A program made the position numbers and the translations under genes. Source: CAWINX01 sp963837585 (GTDB lineage: Bacteria > Actinomycetota > Thermoleophilia > Solirubrobacterales > 70-9). Taken from it: 64,000 nt of DNA. The notes below the pieces were generated by a model. It searched no databases. It was not told the origin of the DNA and was given only the letters and a program-made list of their open reading frames with translations. Where the stretch lies: NCBI GenBank assembly GCA_963837585.1, contig CAWINX010000004.1, positions 248,001-312,000 of the forward strand. Direction: 5' to 3'. This document shows, one piece after another, positions 17,419 to 25,475 of the stretch; positions within the stretch are counted from its first letter, which is position 1, and every line of letters starts with the position of its first letter.

Positions 17419-17456
17419 GCGAATGCCTATCCATATCTGATTCTTTAGGCATTCGC
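17419..17456. repeat. 11-bp inverted repeat at the peptidase/dapB junction
   Basis: GCGAATGCCTA (17419-17429) and TAGGCATTCGC (17446-17456) are perfect inverted copies with a 16-base loop. The downstream arm, read on the minus strand, carries the last codons and the stop of the M16 peptidase gene. No T-run follows, so it is not a classical terminator. Confidence 0.65.
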
Positions 17457-18809
17457 GGAAGCAGAGGAGGTGGCGGAATATAGATTTTCGCTGACCGGCT
17501 TCAGGGCACTGCGGAAGCGATCCTCGTCGCGGCCGACGCAGGCGGCCGAGAGTCGCTCGGCCCCATAGAGCTCACCGGCCAACTCGGTCAATTCCTCGAC
17601 GCTGACCGCGTCCACCTTGGCGAGCATCTCGTCCAACGTGTCGATCGGCAACTCGAAGAGGGTGGCGCGCGAATTGCGGATCATCCGCGCTGCGGTCGAT
17701 TCGGAGGTGAGGACGAGACGCCCCTTGACGCTCTCCTTCGCCCGCGTCAGCTCCTCACCGGAAACCGGCTCGGTGCGCAATCGGGCGAGCTCGGCACCGA
17801 TGATCGAGCAAGCCTCCTCGACGTTGTCCTCGCGGGTGCCGACGTAGGTCGCGACCAGACCCGAGTCCGTGTACTGCTCGTTGTAGGAACCGACCGAGTA
17901 GGCGAGGCCGCGCTTCTCCCGCACCTCCCGGAAGAGGCGCGACGAGCTCGAGCCGCCGAAGATCGAGTCGAGGACGGCGAGCGCGTAGCGGCGCTCGTCG
18001 TCGCGATTGATGCCCGGCGCTCCAAAGCAGATGTGGTACTGCTCGGTGTCCTTTTGGAAGAAGCGCAAGCGGGGCGAGCCGTCGGCCTCGGCGGCCGGGT
18101 CGGCGCCGTCCGGCGCGGCGTGCGGCGAAACCAGACGCTCCGCCAGCTCGACGATTCGGTCGTGCTCGAGGTGCCCGGCGGCCCCGACGACGATGTTCGA
18201 AGCGGTGTAGCGCGCCCGATGGTAGGCGTCGATTTCCGGAACCGGAATCGAGGAGATCACCTCCGCGGCGCCGAGCACCCGCCGACCCAGCGGATGCGCG
18301 CCGAAGACCGCGTCGGCGAGAAAGTCGTGGACCCGGTCCTGCGGCTCGTCCTCATACATCGCGATCTCCTCCAGGACGACGTCGCGCTCCGAGTCGACCT
18401 CCGGGTAGGTCGGGGCGAGCAGCATCTCCGCCAAGAGGTCGAAGACCTCCTCGGTGTGCTCGTCGAGGAAGCGGGCGTGCAGGTGGGTCGTCTCCTTGCC
18501 GGTCGCGGCGTTGACCGAGGCGCCCAGCCCGTCGAAGCGCTCGGAGATCTCGATCGCCGAGAAGCGGGCGGTTCCCTTGAACAGCAGGTGCTCGAGGAAA
18601 TGCGAGACCCCAGCCTGTGCCGGGGTCTCGTTACGGGAGCCGGTGCGCACCCAGAGCCCGAGCGCCACGGATCGCACCGAGGGAACCTCCTCGGTGACGA
18701 CCCGGACGCCCGAGCCCAGCGTGGTTAGCTTGGGCGCGCTCAACTTCTGGTTAGCCGCGACGCTCGCGACTGCCGCCTTCGCGCCGGGGGCGACGACCTT
18801 CGCGGCCAC
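17445..18809 (-). CDS. M16-family zinc metallopeptidase (insulinase-like)
   Basis: A 454-residue insulinase-type peptidase next to pnp, as in mycobacteria. The inverted zinc motif HxxEH is in SHFLEHLLFKGT near residue 70, with the downstream glutamate region (EEIAMYEDEP) present. The C-terminal half is the non-catalytic M16 domain. The chosen start overlaps the 3' end of pnp by 58 bases in another frame; the TTG just before SAPKLTTLGSGVRVV, where homology seems to begin, is an alternative. The C-terminus NLYSATSSASANA is unusual: part of it is a 20-bp sequence also found at the end of carB. Confidence 0.85.
   Translation of the reverse strand: MAAKVVAPGAKAAVASVAANQKLSAPKLTTLGSGVRVVTEEVPSVRSVALGLWVRTGSRNETPAQAGVSHFLEHLLFKGTARFSAIEISERFDGLGASVNAATGKETTHLHARFLDEHTEEVFDLLAEMLLAPTYPEVDSERDVVLEEIAMYEDEPQDRVHDFLADAVFGAHPLGRRVLGAAEVISSIPVPEIDAYHRARYTASNIVVGAAGHLEHDRIVELAERLVSPHAAPDGADPAAEADGSPRLRFFQKDTEQYHICFGAPGINRDDERRYALAVLDSIFGGSSSSRLFREVREKRGLAYSVGSYNEQYTDSGLVATYVGTREDNVEEACSIIGAELARLRTEPVSGEELTRAKESVKGRLVLTSESTAARMIRNSRATLFELPIDTLDEMLAKVDAVSVEELTELAGELYGAERLSAACVGRDEDRFRSALKPVSENLYSATSSASANA
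17460..17479. repeat. 20-bp repeat at peptidase 3' end (copy 1)
   Basis: AGCAGAGGAGGTGGCGGAAT occurs here and, identically, at 33939-33958 in the 3' end of carB. In both it encodes S-A-T-S-S-A on the minus strand just before the stop codon. Confidence 0.7.
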
Positions 18810-20994
18810 CGCGGTCCCCGCCGTTGCGGCGCGAGCCGCCGTCGCCGGAGCCGATCGCCGCCAGTTCCTCTGGCGATTTCCCCGCGACCGAAGGGTCGTC
18901 GGAGAGGCGCAGGCCGATACGGCCGCGCTCGCGGTCGACCTCGACCACGGTGACGTCGATCTCCTCGCCGGCTGTCAGCACATCGTCGACCGAGTCGACC
19001 CGCTCACCCGGCTTCACGTTGGAGATGTGGAGCAGGCCGTCGGTGCCCTTGACCAGCTCCACGAAGGCGCCGAAGGTGGTCGTCTTGACGACCTTCGCCC
19101 CGGTGTATGTGTCGCCGATCTCGGCCTCCTTGGTCATCGACTGGATGCGCGCGACGCAGGCATCGACCAGGTCGCCCGTGGGGGCGTAGATCCGGATCGT
19201 GCCGTCGTCCTCGACGTCGATGTCGGCCTCGAACTCCTCGCAGAGCCCGCGGATCGTTTCGCCGCCTTTGCCGATCACGGCCCCGATCTTCTCCTGGTCG
19301 ATCTTGATCGCCTCGATCCGCGGCGCGTGCTGGGAGAGCTGCTCGCGCGGGCCGTCGATCGCCTCGGCCATCTTGCCGAGGATGAACTGGCGACCCTTGA
19401 GGGCCTGTTCGAGAGCGTCGGTGAGGATCTCGAAGGTGACGCCGGTGATCTTGATGTCCATCTGCAGGGCGGTGATGCCCTCGGACGTTCCGGCGACCTT
19501 GAAGTCCATGTCGCCGAGGTGGTCCTCGACGCCGGCGATGTCGGTGAGGACGATGTAGTCGTCGCCCTCCTTGATCAGGCCCATCGCCACGCCGGCAACC
19601 GGCGCGGAGACCGGGACCCCGGCGGCCTGCAGGGCCATCGAGGAGGCGCAGACCGAGCCCATCGACGAGGAGCCGTTCGACTCCAGCGTCTCGGAGACGA
19701 CCCTGACCACGTAGGGGAAGTCCTCCTCATTCGGGATCGTCGCCACCAGGGCGCGCTCGGCGAGCGCGCCGTGACCGATGTCGCGGCGCTTCGGGCCGCG
19801 CATGAAGCCGGCCTCCCCGACCGAGAAGGGCGGGAAGTTGTAGTGGTGCCAGAACTTCTTCGAGGTCTCCAGCCCCAGGGTGTCGATCCGCATGTCCATG
19901 CGGGTCGTGCCGAGGGCGACGTTGGAGAGGATCTGCGTCTCACCGCGGGTGAAGAGCGCTGAGCCGTGCACGCGCGGGGAGATGTCGACCTCGCACTCGA
20001 TCGGGCGGATCTCATCCTGGGCGCGGCCGTCGGGGCGCTTCTTATCGACGGCGATTGCCTTGCGGATGGTGTCCTTTTCGATCGAGCCGAAGGCGGCCTT
20101 GACCTCGGCCACGCGCTTCTCGTCGGTCTCGCCGTCGTCGGAGTCGGGCGCGTACTTGGCGACCACCTCGTCCTTGACGTTGTCGATCGCCTCGTAGCGC
20201 TCGAGCTTGCCCTCGGTGGCGATCGCGTCGACCAGAGCCTGGCCGTGGGAGGAGCGGATGTCGCCGATCAGGCCCTCGTCGATCTTGGGGGCCTCGACCT
20301 CGATCTTCTCCTTGCCGGCCTTGCTCTGCAACTCCTCCATCGCCGCGACGAGCTTCTTGATCTCGCTGTGGGCAATGTCGAGCGCGTCGAGGATCTCCTG
20401 CTCGGTGACGCCGTCGGCGCCGGCCTCGACCATCAGGATCGCCTCGTCGGTGCCGGCGACGATCAGGTCGAGATCGAGCTCGGAGAGGTCCTCCTCGGAG
20501 GGATTGACGACGAAGTCGCCGTCGAGCTTGCCGATCCGCACCGCGCCGACATGGGCGGCGACGGGGACCGGAGAGATCGCCAGCGCCGCGGAGGCGCCGT
20601 TCATCGCGAGGATGTCGTAGGGGTGGACCTGGTCCACCGACATCGGGATCGCGACGAGCTGGGTCTCGTAATGCCAGCCCTTCGGGAACAGCGGCCGGAT
20701 CGGCCGGTCGATCATGCGAGCGGTCAGGGTCGCCTTCTCGCTCGATTTGCCCTCACGTCGGAAGAACGAGCCGGGGATTTTGCCCGCGGCGTACATCCGC
20801 TCCTCGATGTCGACGGTGAGGGGAAGGAAGTCCACGTCGCGCAGGCTTCCGACGGTTGCGGTGCACAGCACCATCGTGTCGCCGGCCTGAACCACGACCG
20901 CGCCACCCGCCTGCTTTGCGAGTTTTCCGGTCTCAAAGGAGATCTGGCTGTCGCCGATATCCGCCGAGACGCGGGTAACGTCAAACATGCTCAT
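18751..20994 (-). CDS. pnp: Polyribonucleotide nucleotidyltransferase (PNPase)
   Basis: A phosphorolytic 3'-5' exoribonuclease of 747 residues. Two RNase PH domains flank an all-alpha linker; the second has FTRGETQILSNVALG, GEAGFMRGPKRRDIGHG and GDMDFKVAGT. KH (IGAVIGKGGETIRGL) and S1 (GDTYTGAKVVKTTTFGAFVEL) domains follow, then a Gly/Arg-rich tail (GGSRRNGGDRGGREGRR) as in actinobacterial PNPases. A strong Shine-Dalgarno, GGAGGT (21005-21010, minus strand), lies 10 bases before the ATG. Confidence 0.96.
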   Translation of the reverse strand: MSMFDVTRVSADIGDSQISFETGKLAKQAGGAVVVQAGDTMVLCTATVGSLRDVDFLPLTVDIEERMYAAGKIPGSFFRREGKSSEKATLTARMIDRPIRPLFPKGWHYETQLVAIPMSVDQVHPYDILAMNGASAALAISPVPVAAHVGAVRIGKLDGDFVVNPSEEDLSELDLDLIVAGTDEAILMVEAGADGVTEQEILDALDIAHSEIKKLVAAMEELQSKAGKEKIEVEAPKIDEGLIGDIRSSHGQALVDAIATEGKLERYEAIDNVKDEVVAKYAPDSDDGETDEKRVAEVKAAFGSIEKDTIRKAIAVDKKRPDGRAQDEIRPIECEVDISPRVHGSALFTRGETQILSNVALGTTRMDMRIDTLGLETSKKFWHHYNFPPFSVGEAGFMRGPKRRDIGHGALAERALVATIPNEEDFPYVVRVVSETLESNGSSSMGSVCASSMALQAAGVPVSAPVAGVAMGLIKEGDDYIVLTDIAGVEDHLGDMDFKVAGTSEGITALQMDIKITGVTFEILTDALEQALKGRQFILGKMAEAIDGPREQLSQHAPRIEAIKIDQEKIGAVIGKGGETIRGLCEEFEADIDVEDDGTIRIYAPTGDLVDACVARIQSMTKEAEIGDTYTGAKVVKTTTFGAFVELVKGTDGLLHISNVKPGERVDSVDDVLTAGEEIDVTVVEVDRERGRIGLRLSDDPSVAGKSPEELAAIGSGDGGSRRNGGDRGGREGRRPRREGGSRERRG

Positions 20995-21076
20995 TTAGTT
21001 TTTTACCTCCGGCCATCCGGATGACGGCCCTTTGCTTTCAGAACTCTCGTTCTCTTTCACCGGAGAGAGTACAGGC

Positions 21077-21517
21077 CTAGAAAACGGCGGGCGTGCCGGT
21101 GACCCCGGCGCGAATGCCGGACTCGAAGTCGCGGCGGACCCGGGCGGCGACCGCCTCGGAGCGGCGATCCTCGTCAAAGCGCGCCAGGTCGAGCCCGAGA
21201 CGCTCGGCCCTATCCCACAGGTGAGGGTCGTCTACCCGGCCGCGGTCGGCGTAGAGCGAATCGACCATCTCGAAGAAGCGCCCCTGCATCCCCGCCGCCT
21301 CCGCCGCCGCGTGCAGGGCAGGTGAGCGAGGGTGCTTGCTGGCAACCGGGAAGTGACGGAAGACGATCGTTGCCGGCCGAGAGACGAGCCCCTGCCAGTC
21401 CGCCGCGCAATGGGCGCAGGCGAGATCGGCATAGACGATCAGCGTCTCCCCCTCGCCGCGAACGTGGTCGTCGGCGCCGCGGGGCGGCACCGAGGCGCTG
21501 GTCAGCTCGGCGGTCAA
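21077..21517 (-). CDS. DsbA/thioredoxin-fold protein, short C-terminus
   Basis: A 146-residue thioredoxin-fold protein with the redox motif CAHC (YADLACAHCAADW) and a DsbA-type insertion (FFEMVDSLYADRGRVDD). It ends at GVTGTPAVF, the cis-proline loop, where family members usually continue about 20-25 residues through the last strand and helix. No frameshifted remainder is visible. I place the start at TTG 21517, 8 bases after the peroxiredoxin stop; a GTG six codons further in is possible. No signal peptide is evident. It resembles the thioredoxin domains fused to NhaA in some bacteria. Confidence 0.65.
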   Translation of the reverse strand: MTAELTSASVPPRGADDHVRGEGETLIVYADLACAHCAADWQGLVSRPATIVFRHFPVASKHPRSPALHAAAEAAGMQGRFFEMVDSLYADRGRVDDPHLWDRAERLGLDLARFDEDRRSEAVAARVRRDFESGIRAGVTGTPAVF

Positions 21518-21525
21518 GCCCCCGC

Positions 21526-21987
21526 TCAGGCGGAGACGCCTGCGAGCGCGTCGAAGATCAGGTTGGCGCCGGGAATCTCGAGCGGAGTCGGCGACTCGTG
21601 CACCCACTCGACCGTCCCCTCCTCGTCGATCAGCACGAGCGAGCGGTTGGCGTGTCCCCTCTCTTCGATGAAGGCGCCATAGGCGCGGGCCACCTCGCCC
21701 TTCGGCTCGAAATCGGAGAGCAGCCTGGTGTCGATCCCAAGCTTCTCCTGGAAAGCCCTGTGGGCAAACCCGGAGTCGACGCTGATTCCGACGATCTCCA
21801 CGCCCTTGGCCTCGATCTCCGGCTTTACCTCCTGGTAGATCGAGAGCTGGTCGGAGCAGATCGGGCTGAAGTCGAGCGGGTAGAAGACGAGCAGGACCTT
21901 GCGGCCGCGGAAGCTCGAGAGCGAGACCTCCTCGCCGTCCTGGTTGCGAAGGGTGAACTCGGGCGCAGTCTCGCCCGCGGCGATCAT
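21526..21987 (-). CDS. Peroxiredoxin (AhpC/TSA, Bcp-like)
   Basis: A 153-residue thiol peroxidase. The peroxidatic cysteine lies in FYPLDFSPICSDQL near residue 45, preceded by the family strand KVLLVFYPLDF, and the catalytic arginine region is GHANRSLVLID. No clear resolving cysteine follows, so it may be a 1-Cys type. The ATG overlaps the rpsO stop (ATGA), and the DsbA-like gene follows, which could make this a small thiol-redox unit. Confidence 0.88.
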   Translation of the reverse strand: MIAAGETAPEFTLRNQDGEEVSLSSFRGRKVLLVFYPLDFSPICSDQLSIYQEVKPEIEAKGVEIVGISVDSGFAHRAFQEKLGIDTRLLSDFEPKGEVARAYGAFIEERGHANRSLVLIDEEGTVEWVHESPTPLEIPGANLIFDALAGVSA

Positions 21988-22253
21988 CGACGCAGGCCGA
22001 GCTCGGCGACCAGGGCGCGGTAGCGCTCGAGGTCGTTGCGCTCCAGGTAGCGGAGCATGCGACGGCGCTTACCGACCAGCATCAGCAGGCCGCGGCGCGA
22101 GTGATGGTCTTTACCGTGCTGTTTGAGGTGGCCGGTCAGCTCGTTGATCCGCTCGGTGAGCAGCGCAATCTGCACCTCGGCAGAGCCGGTGTCGCCATCG
22201 GCGCGGCCGTACTTGCCGATCAGCTCAGTCTTCTGTTCCTTGGTCAGGCTCAT
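21984..22253 (-). CDS. rpsO: 30S ribosomal protein S15
   Basis: An 89-residue S15, full length: MSLTKEQKTELIGKYGRADGDTGSAEVQIALLTERI, then the 16S rRNA-binding HHSRRGLLMLVGKRRRMLRYL. I start at the ATG at 22253, which gives the canonical N-terminus; a longer in-frame extension is not S15-like. The ATG is preceded at once by a GC stem and seven Ts (22257-22285), leaving no room for a Shine-Dalgarno, so a leader-RNA control of S15 synthesis is likely. Confidence 0.95.
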   Translation of the reverse strand: MSLTKEQKTELIGKYGRADGDTGSAEVQIALLTERINELTGHLKQHGKDHHSRRGLLMLVGKRRRMLRYLERNDLERYRALVAELGLRR

Positions 22254-22256
22254 CTC

Positions 22257-22285
22257 AAAAAAACGCCGCGCACCCGGGCGCGACG
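22257..22285 (-). terminator. Terminator-like leader hairpin immediately before rpsO
   Basis: On the minus strand, CGTCGCGC (22278-22285) pairs with GCGCGGCG (22264-22271) around a 6-base loop and is followed by seven Ts (22257-22263), then GAG and the rpsO ATG. A TAATTT -10 lies at 22294-22299. It could end the truB-ribF transcript or attenuate rpsO. Confidence 0.6.
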
Positions 22286-22319
22286 ACCGCTGCAAATTAG
22301 CACAGGGTCGCCGCTTACC

Positions 22320-22557
22320 GCGGAGGTCGAGGCACCCCTGCTCACTCGCAACTCGTCGCTGGTGCGCTTTTAGCTAACGCCTCGAATGCGCACCGCTCCT
22401 CCCGCGCAAAACGTTCGCAGGGGCACCTCGACCTCCGCTGGCAGTCCAGCCGCCTGAGCGAGCGAGGGGAGCCGGTTTCCTCCGAACGTTTTGCGCGGGA
22501 GGAGCGTTGCGCAAGAGGCGACAGCTGTCCCCGCACCGACGACGAGTTGCGAGTGAG
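22320..22557. repeat. Interleaved long inverted repeats between rpsO and truB-ribF
   Basis: Three inverted-repeat pairs overlap in the non-coding gap. Pair A is 22320-22341 with 22417-22438 (20 of 22 bp). Pair B is 22341-22358 with 22540-22557 (18 of 18). Pair C is 22395-22417 with 22483-22505 (23 of 23; arms contain CGCGCAAAACGTTCG). The order A-B-C-A'-C'-B' means not all stems can form at once. No ORF of note lies in the gap. Confidence 0.8.
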
Positions 22558-22579
22558 GAGGATTCCGGCTCCCCCGCTC

Positions 22580-24124
22580 TCAACTGAGCCGTTGGAATGC
22601 CGCGCAGGCTTGGCGGGCGTCCTCCACGTCGATTTTCATTTGGGAGATCAGCTCCTCTACGCTGGCGAAGCGTTTCTCGCCGCGTAGGCGGGAGACGAAG
22701 GCGACTCGCAGCGTCTTGCCGTAGAGGTCCTCTTCGTGATCGATCAGGTAGGTCTCGATCAGCACGCCGCGACCCGTTTCGAAGGTCGGCCTCACTCCGA
22801 CGTTGACCGCCGCCGGGACCCCGTTGGCGAAGGCGGCGAAGACTCCATGGCCGGGGATCGCGAGACGGTCGTCGGGGACGAGATTTGCGGTCGGGAAGCC
22901 GAGCTCGCGACCGCGCTGGTCACCCTCCACCACCGTTCCCTCGACCATGAACGGCGCGCCCAGGCAGCGCTGCGCCGCCTCCATCTCGCCGGCTGCGACC
23001 AGCGCCCGGACACGAGTCGAGGAGACGGTCTCCCCGTCGACCTCGACCAGGGGCACTACTCGGGTCTCGAACTCGGAGCGGGCGGCGAGCATCTCCGGGT
23101 CGCCCTGGGCCTTGGCGCCGAATCGGAAGTTCTCCCCGACCGACACCCGCTGTGCGCCGAGCCGCGCGATCAGGACGTCCTCGATGAACTGCTCGGCGGT
23201 GACCGAGGCGAAGTCGCCGTCGAAGGGAATGATCACCAGCTCACGCACCCCGAGCCCTTCGATCACGTCGCGCTTGACGGCGAACGGCATGATCAGCTTC
23301 GGCAGCGCCGCCGGATGGAGGATCTCCAGCGGGTGGGGATCGAAGGTGAGGACCGTGTCGGCGCCCTCAATCACCGCCTGGTGGCCGAGGTGGACGCCGT
23401 CGAAGGTGCCGATCGCGACTTTGCGCGGACGCGGCTCGGCGTCGGGGAGTCTGGTGACCTCGATGCTCATCGCAATCGCCTCCGCGACCGCCGGGACCAT
23501 CTCGGCGATCCGGTCGATGCCCAGCTCCGCGCCCGCGTCCTCGACCTCGAAGGAGCCGATCGCCGTGCGCCGCAGCGCCGAGCAGTAGGCGTCGCCGGGC
23601 AGGGCCTCGATCAAAGTCCTCACATATGTCCCCGCCGAGCACTCGATCTCATAGGTCGCGCTCTCGGCGTCGTGCTCGAGGAGATCGGCCCGGTAGACAT
23701 CGACATCGCGCTCGGGGGTTTCGACCACCTCGCCGCGGTGGGCCTTGCGGTAGAGCCGCTCTCCCCCAACCCGAACGGCCGAGGTCATCGGCACCCGCTG
23801 GCGGACCCGGCCGGTGGGGAGCTCCAGCGAATCCGGCATCGCGCCGGTCTCGGTCAACTCGCCGTCCGGATCGCCGGTGCTGGAGCGCCAGCCGAGGCGA
23901 GCCGTCGCCCGGTAGGTCTTCGGCAACCCGGTCAGGTACTGCTGTAGCCGCGTCGCCCGCCCCAGGAGGACGAGCAGGAGCCCAGTCGCGAACGGGTCGA
24001 GCGTCCCCGCGTGTCCCGCTTTGCAGCCGCGCTCCCGTCGAACCCCGACAACCATGTCGTGCGAGGTTATCCCGGCCGGCTTGTCACAAAGCAAAACGGC
24101 GCCCTCCACGGCGGCGGAGGCCAC
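22580..24124 (-). CDS. truB-ribF: Fused tRNA pseudouridine-55 synthase and riboflavin kinase/FAD synthetase
   Basis: One 514-residue frame carries two enzymes normally encoded separately. Residues 1-225 are TruB: CDKPAGITSH and the catalytic aspartate in AGHAGTLDPFATGLLLV. Residues 228-514 are RibF: FAD synthetase GTFDGVHLGHQ and VSSTRVR, then the flavokinase GRELGFPTAN and PAAVNVGVRPTF. The junction EAIAMSIEVTRL contains an ATG (ATGA) that would serve as a separate ribF start. The TruB part lacks a PUA domain. Given the one-base insertions elsewhere in this window, an artefactual fusion cannot be excluded. Confidence 0.85.
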   Translation of the reverse strand: MASAAVEGAVLLCDKPAGITSHDMVVGVRRERGCKAGHAGTLDPFATGLLLVLLGRATRLQQYLTGLPKTYRATARLGWRSSTGDPDGELTETGAMPDSLELPTGRVRQRVPMTSAVRVGGERLYRKAHRGEVVETPERDVDVYRADLLEHDAESATYEIECSAGTYVRTLIEALPGDAYCSALRRTAIGSFEVEDAGAELGIDRIAEMVPAVAEAIAMSIEVTRLPDAEPRPRKVAIGTFDGVHLGHQAVIEGADTVLTFDPHPLEILHPAALPKLIMPFAVKRDVIEGLGVRELVIIPFDGDFASVTAEQFIEDVLIARLGAQRVSVGENFRFGAKAQGDPEMLAARSEFETRVVPLVEVDGETVSSTRVRALVAAGEMEAAQRCLGAPFMVEGTVVEGDQRGRELGFPTANLVPDDRLAIPGHGVFAAFANGVPAAVNVGVRPTFETGRGVLIETYLIDHEEDLYGKTLRVAFVSRLRGEKRFASVEELISQMKIDVEDARQACAAFQRLS

Positions 24125-24125
24125 C

Positions 24126-25130
24126 TCAGGAGCCGAGCTGCGCGGCGACCTCGCCGCAGATGAAGGCGATCAACTCGTCGAGCTCGAGGTCGGTGGAGAA
24201 TCCGGCGGCGCGCTTGTGGCCGCCACCCCCGTTCCCGCGGGCGATCGCCGAGACGTCGACTTCCCCGTCGCTGGAGCGCAGGCTCACCTTGCGGGCGGCG
24301 CGACCCCGGTCGCCGAGGTCCCGAACCAGCGCGGCAACCTTCGATCCCTCGATCGAGCGCAGGTGATCGATGATCCCCTCGGTCATCTCCTCCCCCGCTC
24401 CCGTCGCCTCGTAGTCGGCGTCGGTGATGTAGGCAAGGACGAGCCGCTCGTCGCAGTGGCGCTGGATCCCATCGAGGGCGCGCGCAACGAGCCGCAGCTT
24501 CTCCAGCGGCACGTGCTCATAGAGTCGCCGGTAGGTGTCGTCCACGTCGACCCCTGCGTCGATCATCTCGGCGGCGATCCTGTGGGTGCGGGCGTTGACG
24601 TTTTCGTACATGAACTTGCCGGTGTCGGTGACCAGCCCGACGTAGAGGGCGGAGGCGATCTCCTTGGTGATCTTCGCCCCCAGCAGACCGGCGAGCTCGA
24701 AGACGATCTCCGCGGTGCAGGAGGCGTCGGTGTCGACCAGGTTGAGGTCGCCGAAGCGGGTGTTGTCGTGGTGGTGGTCGATATTGATGACGCGGTGGTC
24801 GCCGTTGCTGAGGAAGTCGACCGGCATCCGGTCGATGTTGCCGCAGTCGAGAAAGATCACCGTGCGGTCGGCCATGTCGGCCGGCGGCTCGTGGAAAACC
24901 TCCTCCAGGGGCAGGAAGCGGTACTCGATCGGCAACGGGAACTCCTTCGCCGCCATGAACATCACCGAGTCCTTGCCGAGCTGGGTGAGGACATGGTGCA
25001 TGCCGAGCAGCGAGCCGAGCGCGTCGCCGTCGGGGCCCTCGTGGGCCGTGAGAAGGAAGCGGTCGCCGGAGCGCAGCGCCTCGGCGACCAGCTCGACCTC
25101 GGTCGTCGCTATGCGGGTCCCTTCGTTCAT
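24126..25130 (-). CDS. nrnA: DHH-family oligoribonuclease / pAp phosphatase
   Basis: A 334-residue NrnA-type phosphoesterase that degrades nano-RNA and dephosphorylates pAp. DHH motifs are complete: HEGPDGDALGS near residue 30, FLDCGNIDRM, and NIDHHHDN near residue 115; the C-terminal DHHA1 motif is GGGGHKRAAG. It lies between rbfA (4-base ATGA overlap) and truB, the usual infB-rbfA-nrnA-truB order. Confidence 0.9.
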   Translation of the reverse strand: MNEGTRIATTEVELVAEALRSGDRFLLTAHEGPDGDALGSLLGMHHVLTQLGKDSVMFMAAKEFPLPIEYRFLPLEEVFHEPPADMADRTVIFLDCGNIDRMPVDFLSNGDHRVINIDHHHDNTRFGDLNLVDTDASCTAEIVFELAGLLGAKITKEIASALYVGLVTDTGKFMYENVNARTHRIAAEMIDAGVDVDDTYRRLYEHVPLEKLRLVARALDGIQRHCDERLVLAYITDADYEATGAGEEMTEGIIDHLRSIEGSKVAALVRDLGDRGRAARKVSLRSSDGEVDVSAIARGNGGGGHKRAAGFSTDLELDELIAFICGEVAAQLGS

Positions 25131-25474
25131 TCCCCTTCAGGCTCCTCTTCGAGCAGGCGGGAAATCCGCACTCCCTGCTCGATCGTCGCGTCATAGTGGA
25201 AGCTGAGCGTCGGCGTGCGCTTCATTCGCGTCTCCGCCGCGATTTTCGCCTGGATCAGCCCGCGCGAGGACCCCAGGCCGGTCATCGTCGCCTCACGCTC
25301 CTCCTCGCTTCCGAGCACGCTGATGAACACCTTGGCGGCGCGAAGATCTGGGCTGGTTTCAACCGATGTCACGGTCACGAAGCCGATGCGTGGGTCACTC
25401 AATTCACTGACGATCGCCGCACCGACCACTTCGCGAAGCACCTCGTTGATGCGCCGCATGCGAGGGGAGGCCAT
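25127..25474 (-). CDS. rbfA: Ribosome-binding factor A
   Basis: A 115-residue RbfA needed for late 30S maturation. MASPRMRRINEVLREVVGAAI, DPRIGFVTVTSVETSPDLRAAKVFIS and the C-terminal RTPTLSFHYDATIEQGVRISRLL match the family. It starts at the ATG at 25474, one base from the infB stop; the longer open frame upstream is antisense-like noise. Its stop overlaps the nrnA start. Confidence 0.92.
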   Translation of the reverse strand: MASPRMRRINEVLREVVGAAIVSELSDPRIGFVTVTSVETSPDLRAAKVFISVLGSEEEREATMTGLGSSRGLIQAKIAAETRMKRTPTLSFHYDATIEQGVRISRLLEEEPEGE

Positions 25475-25475
25475 C

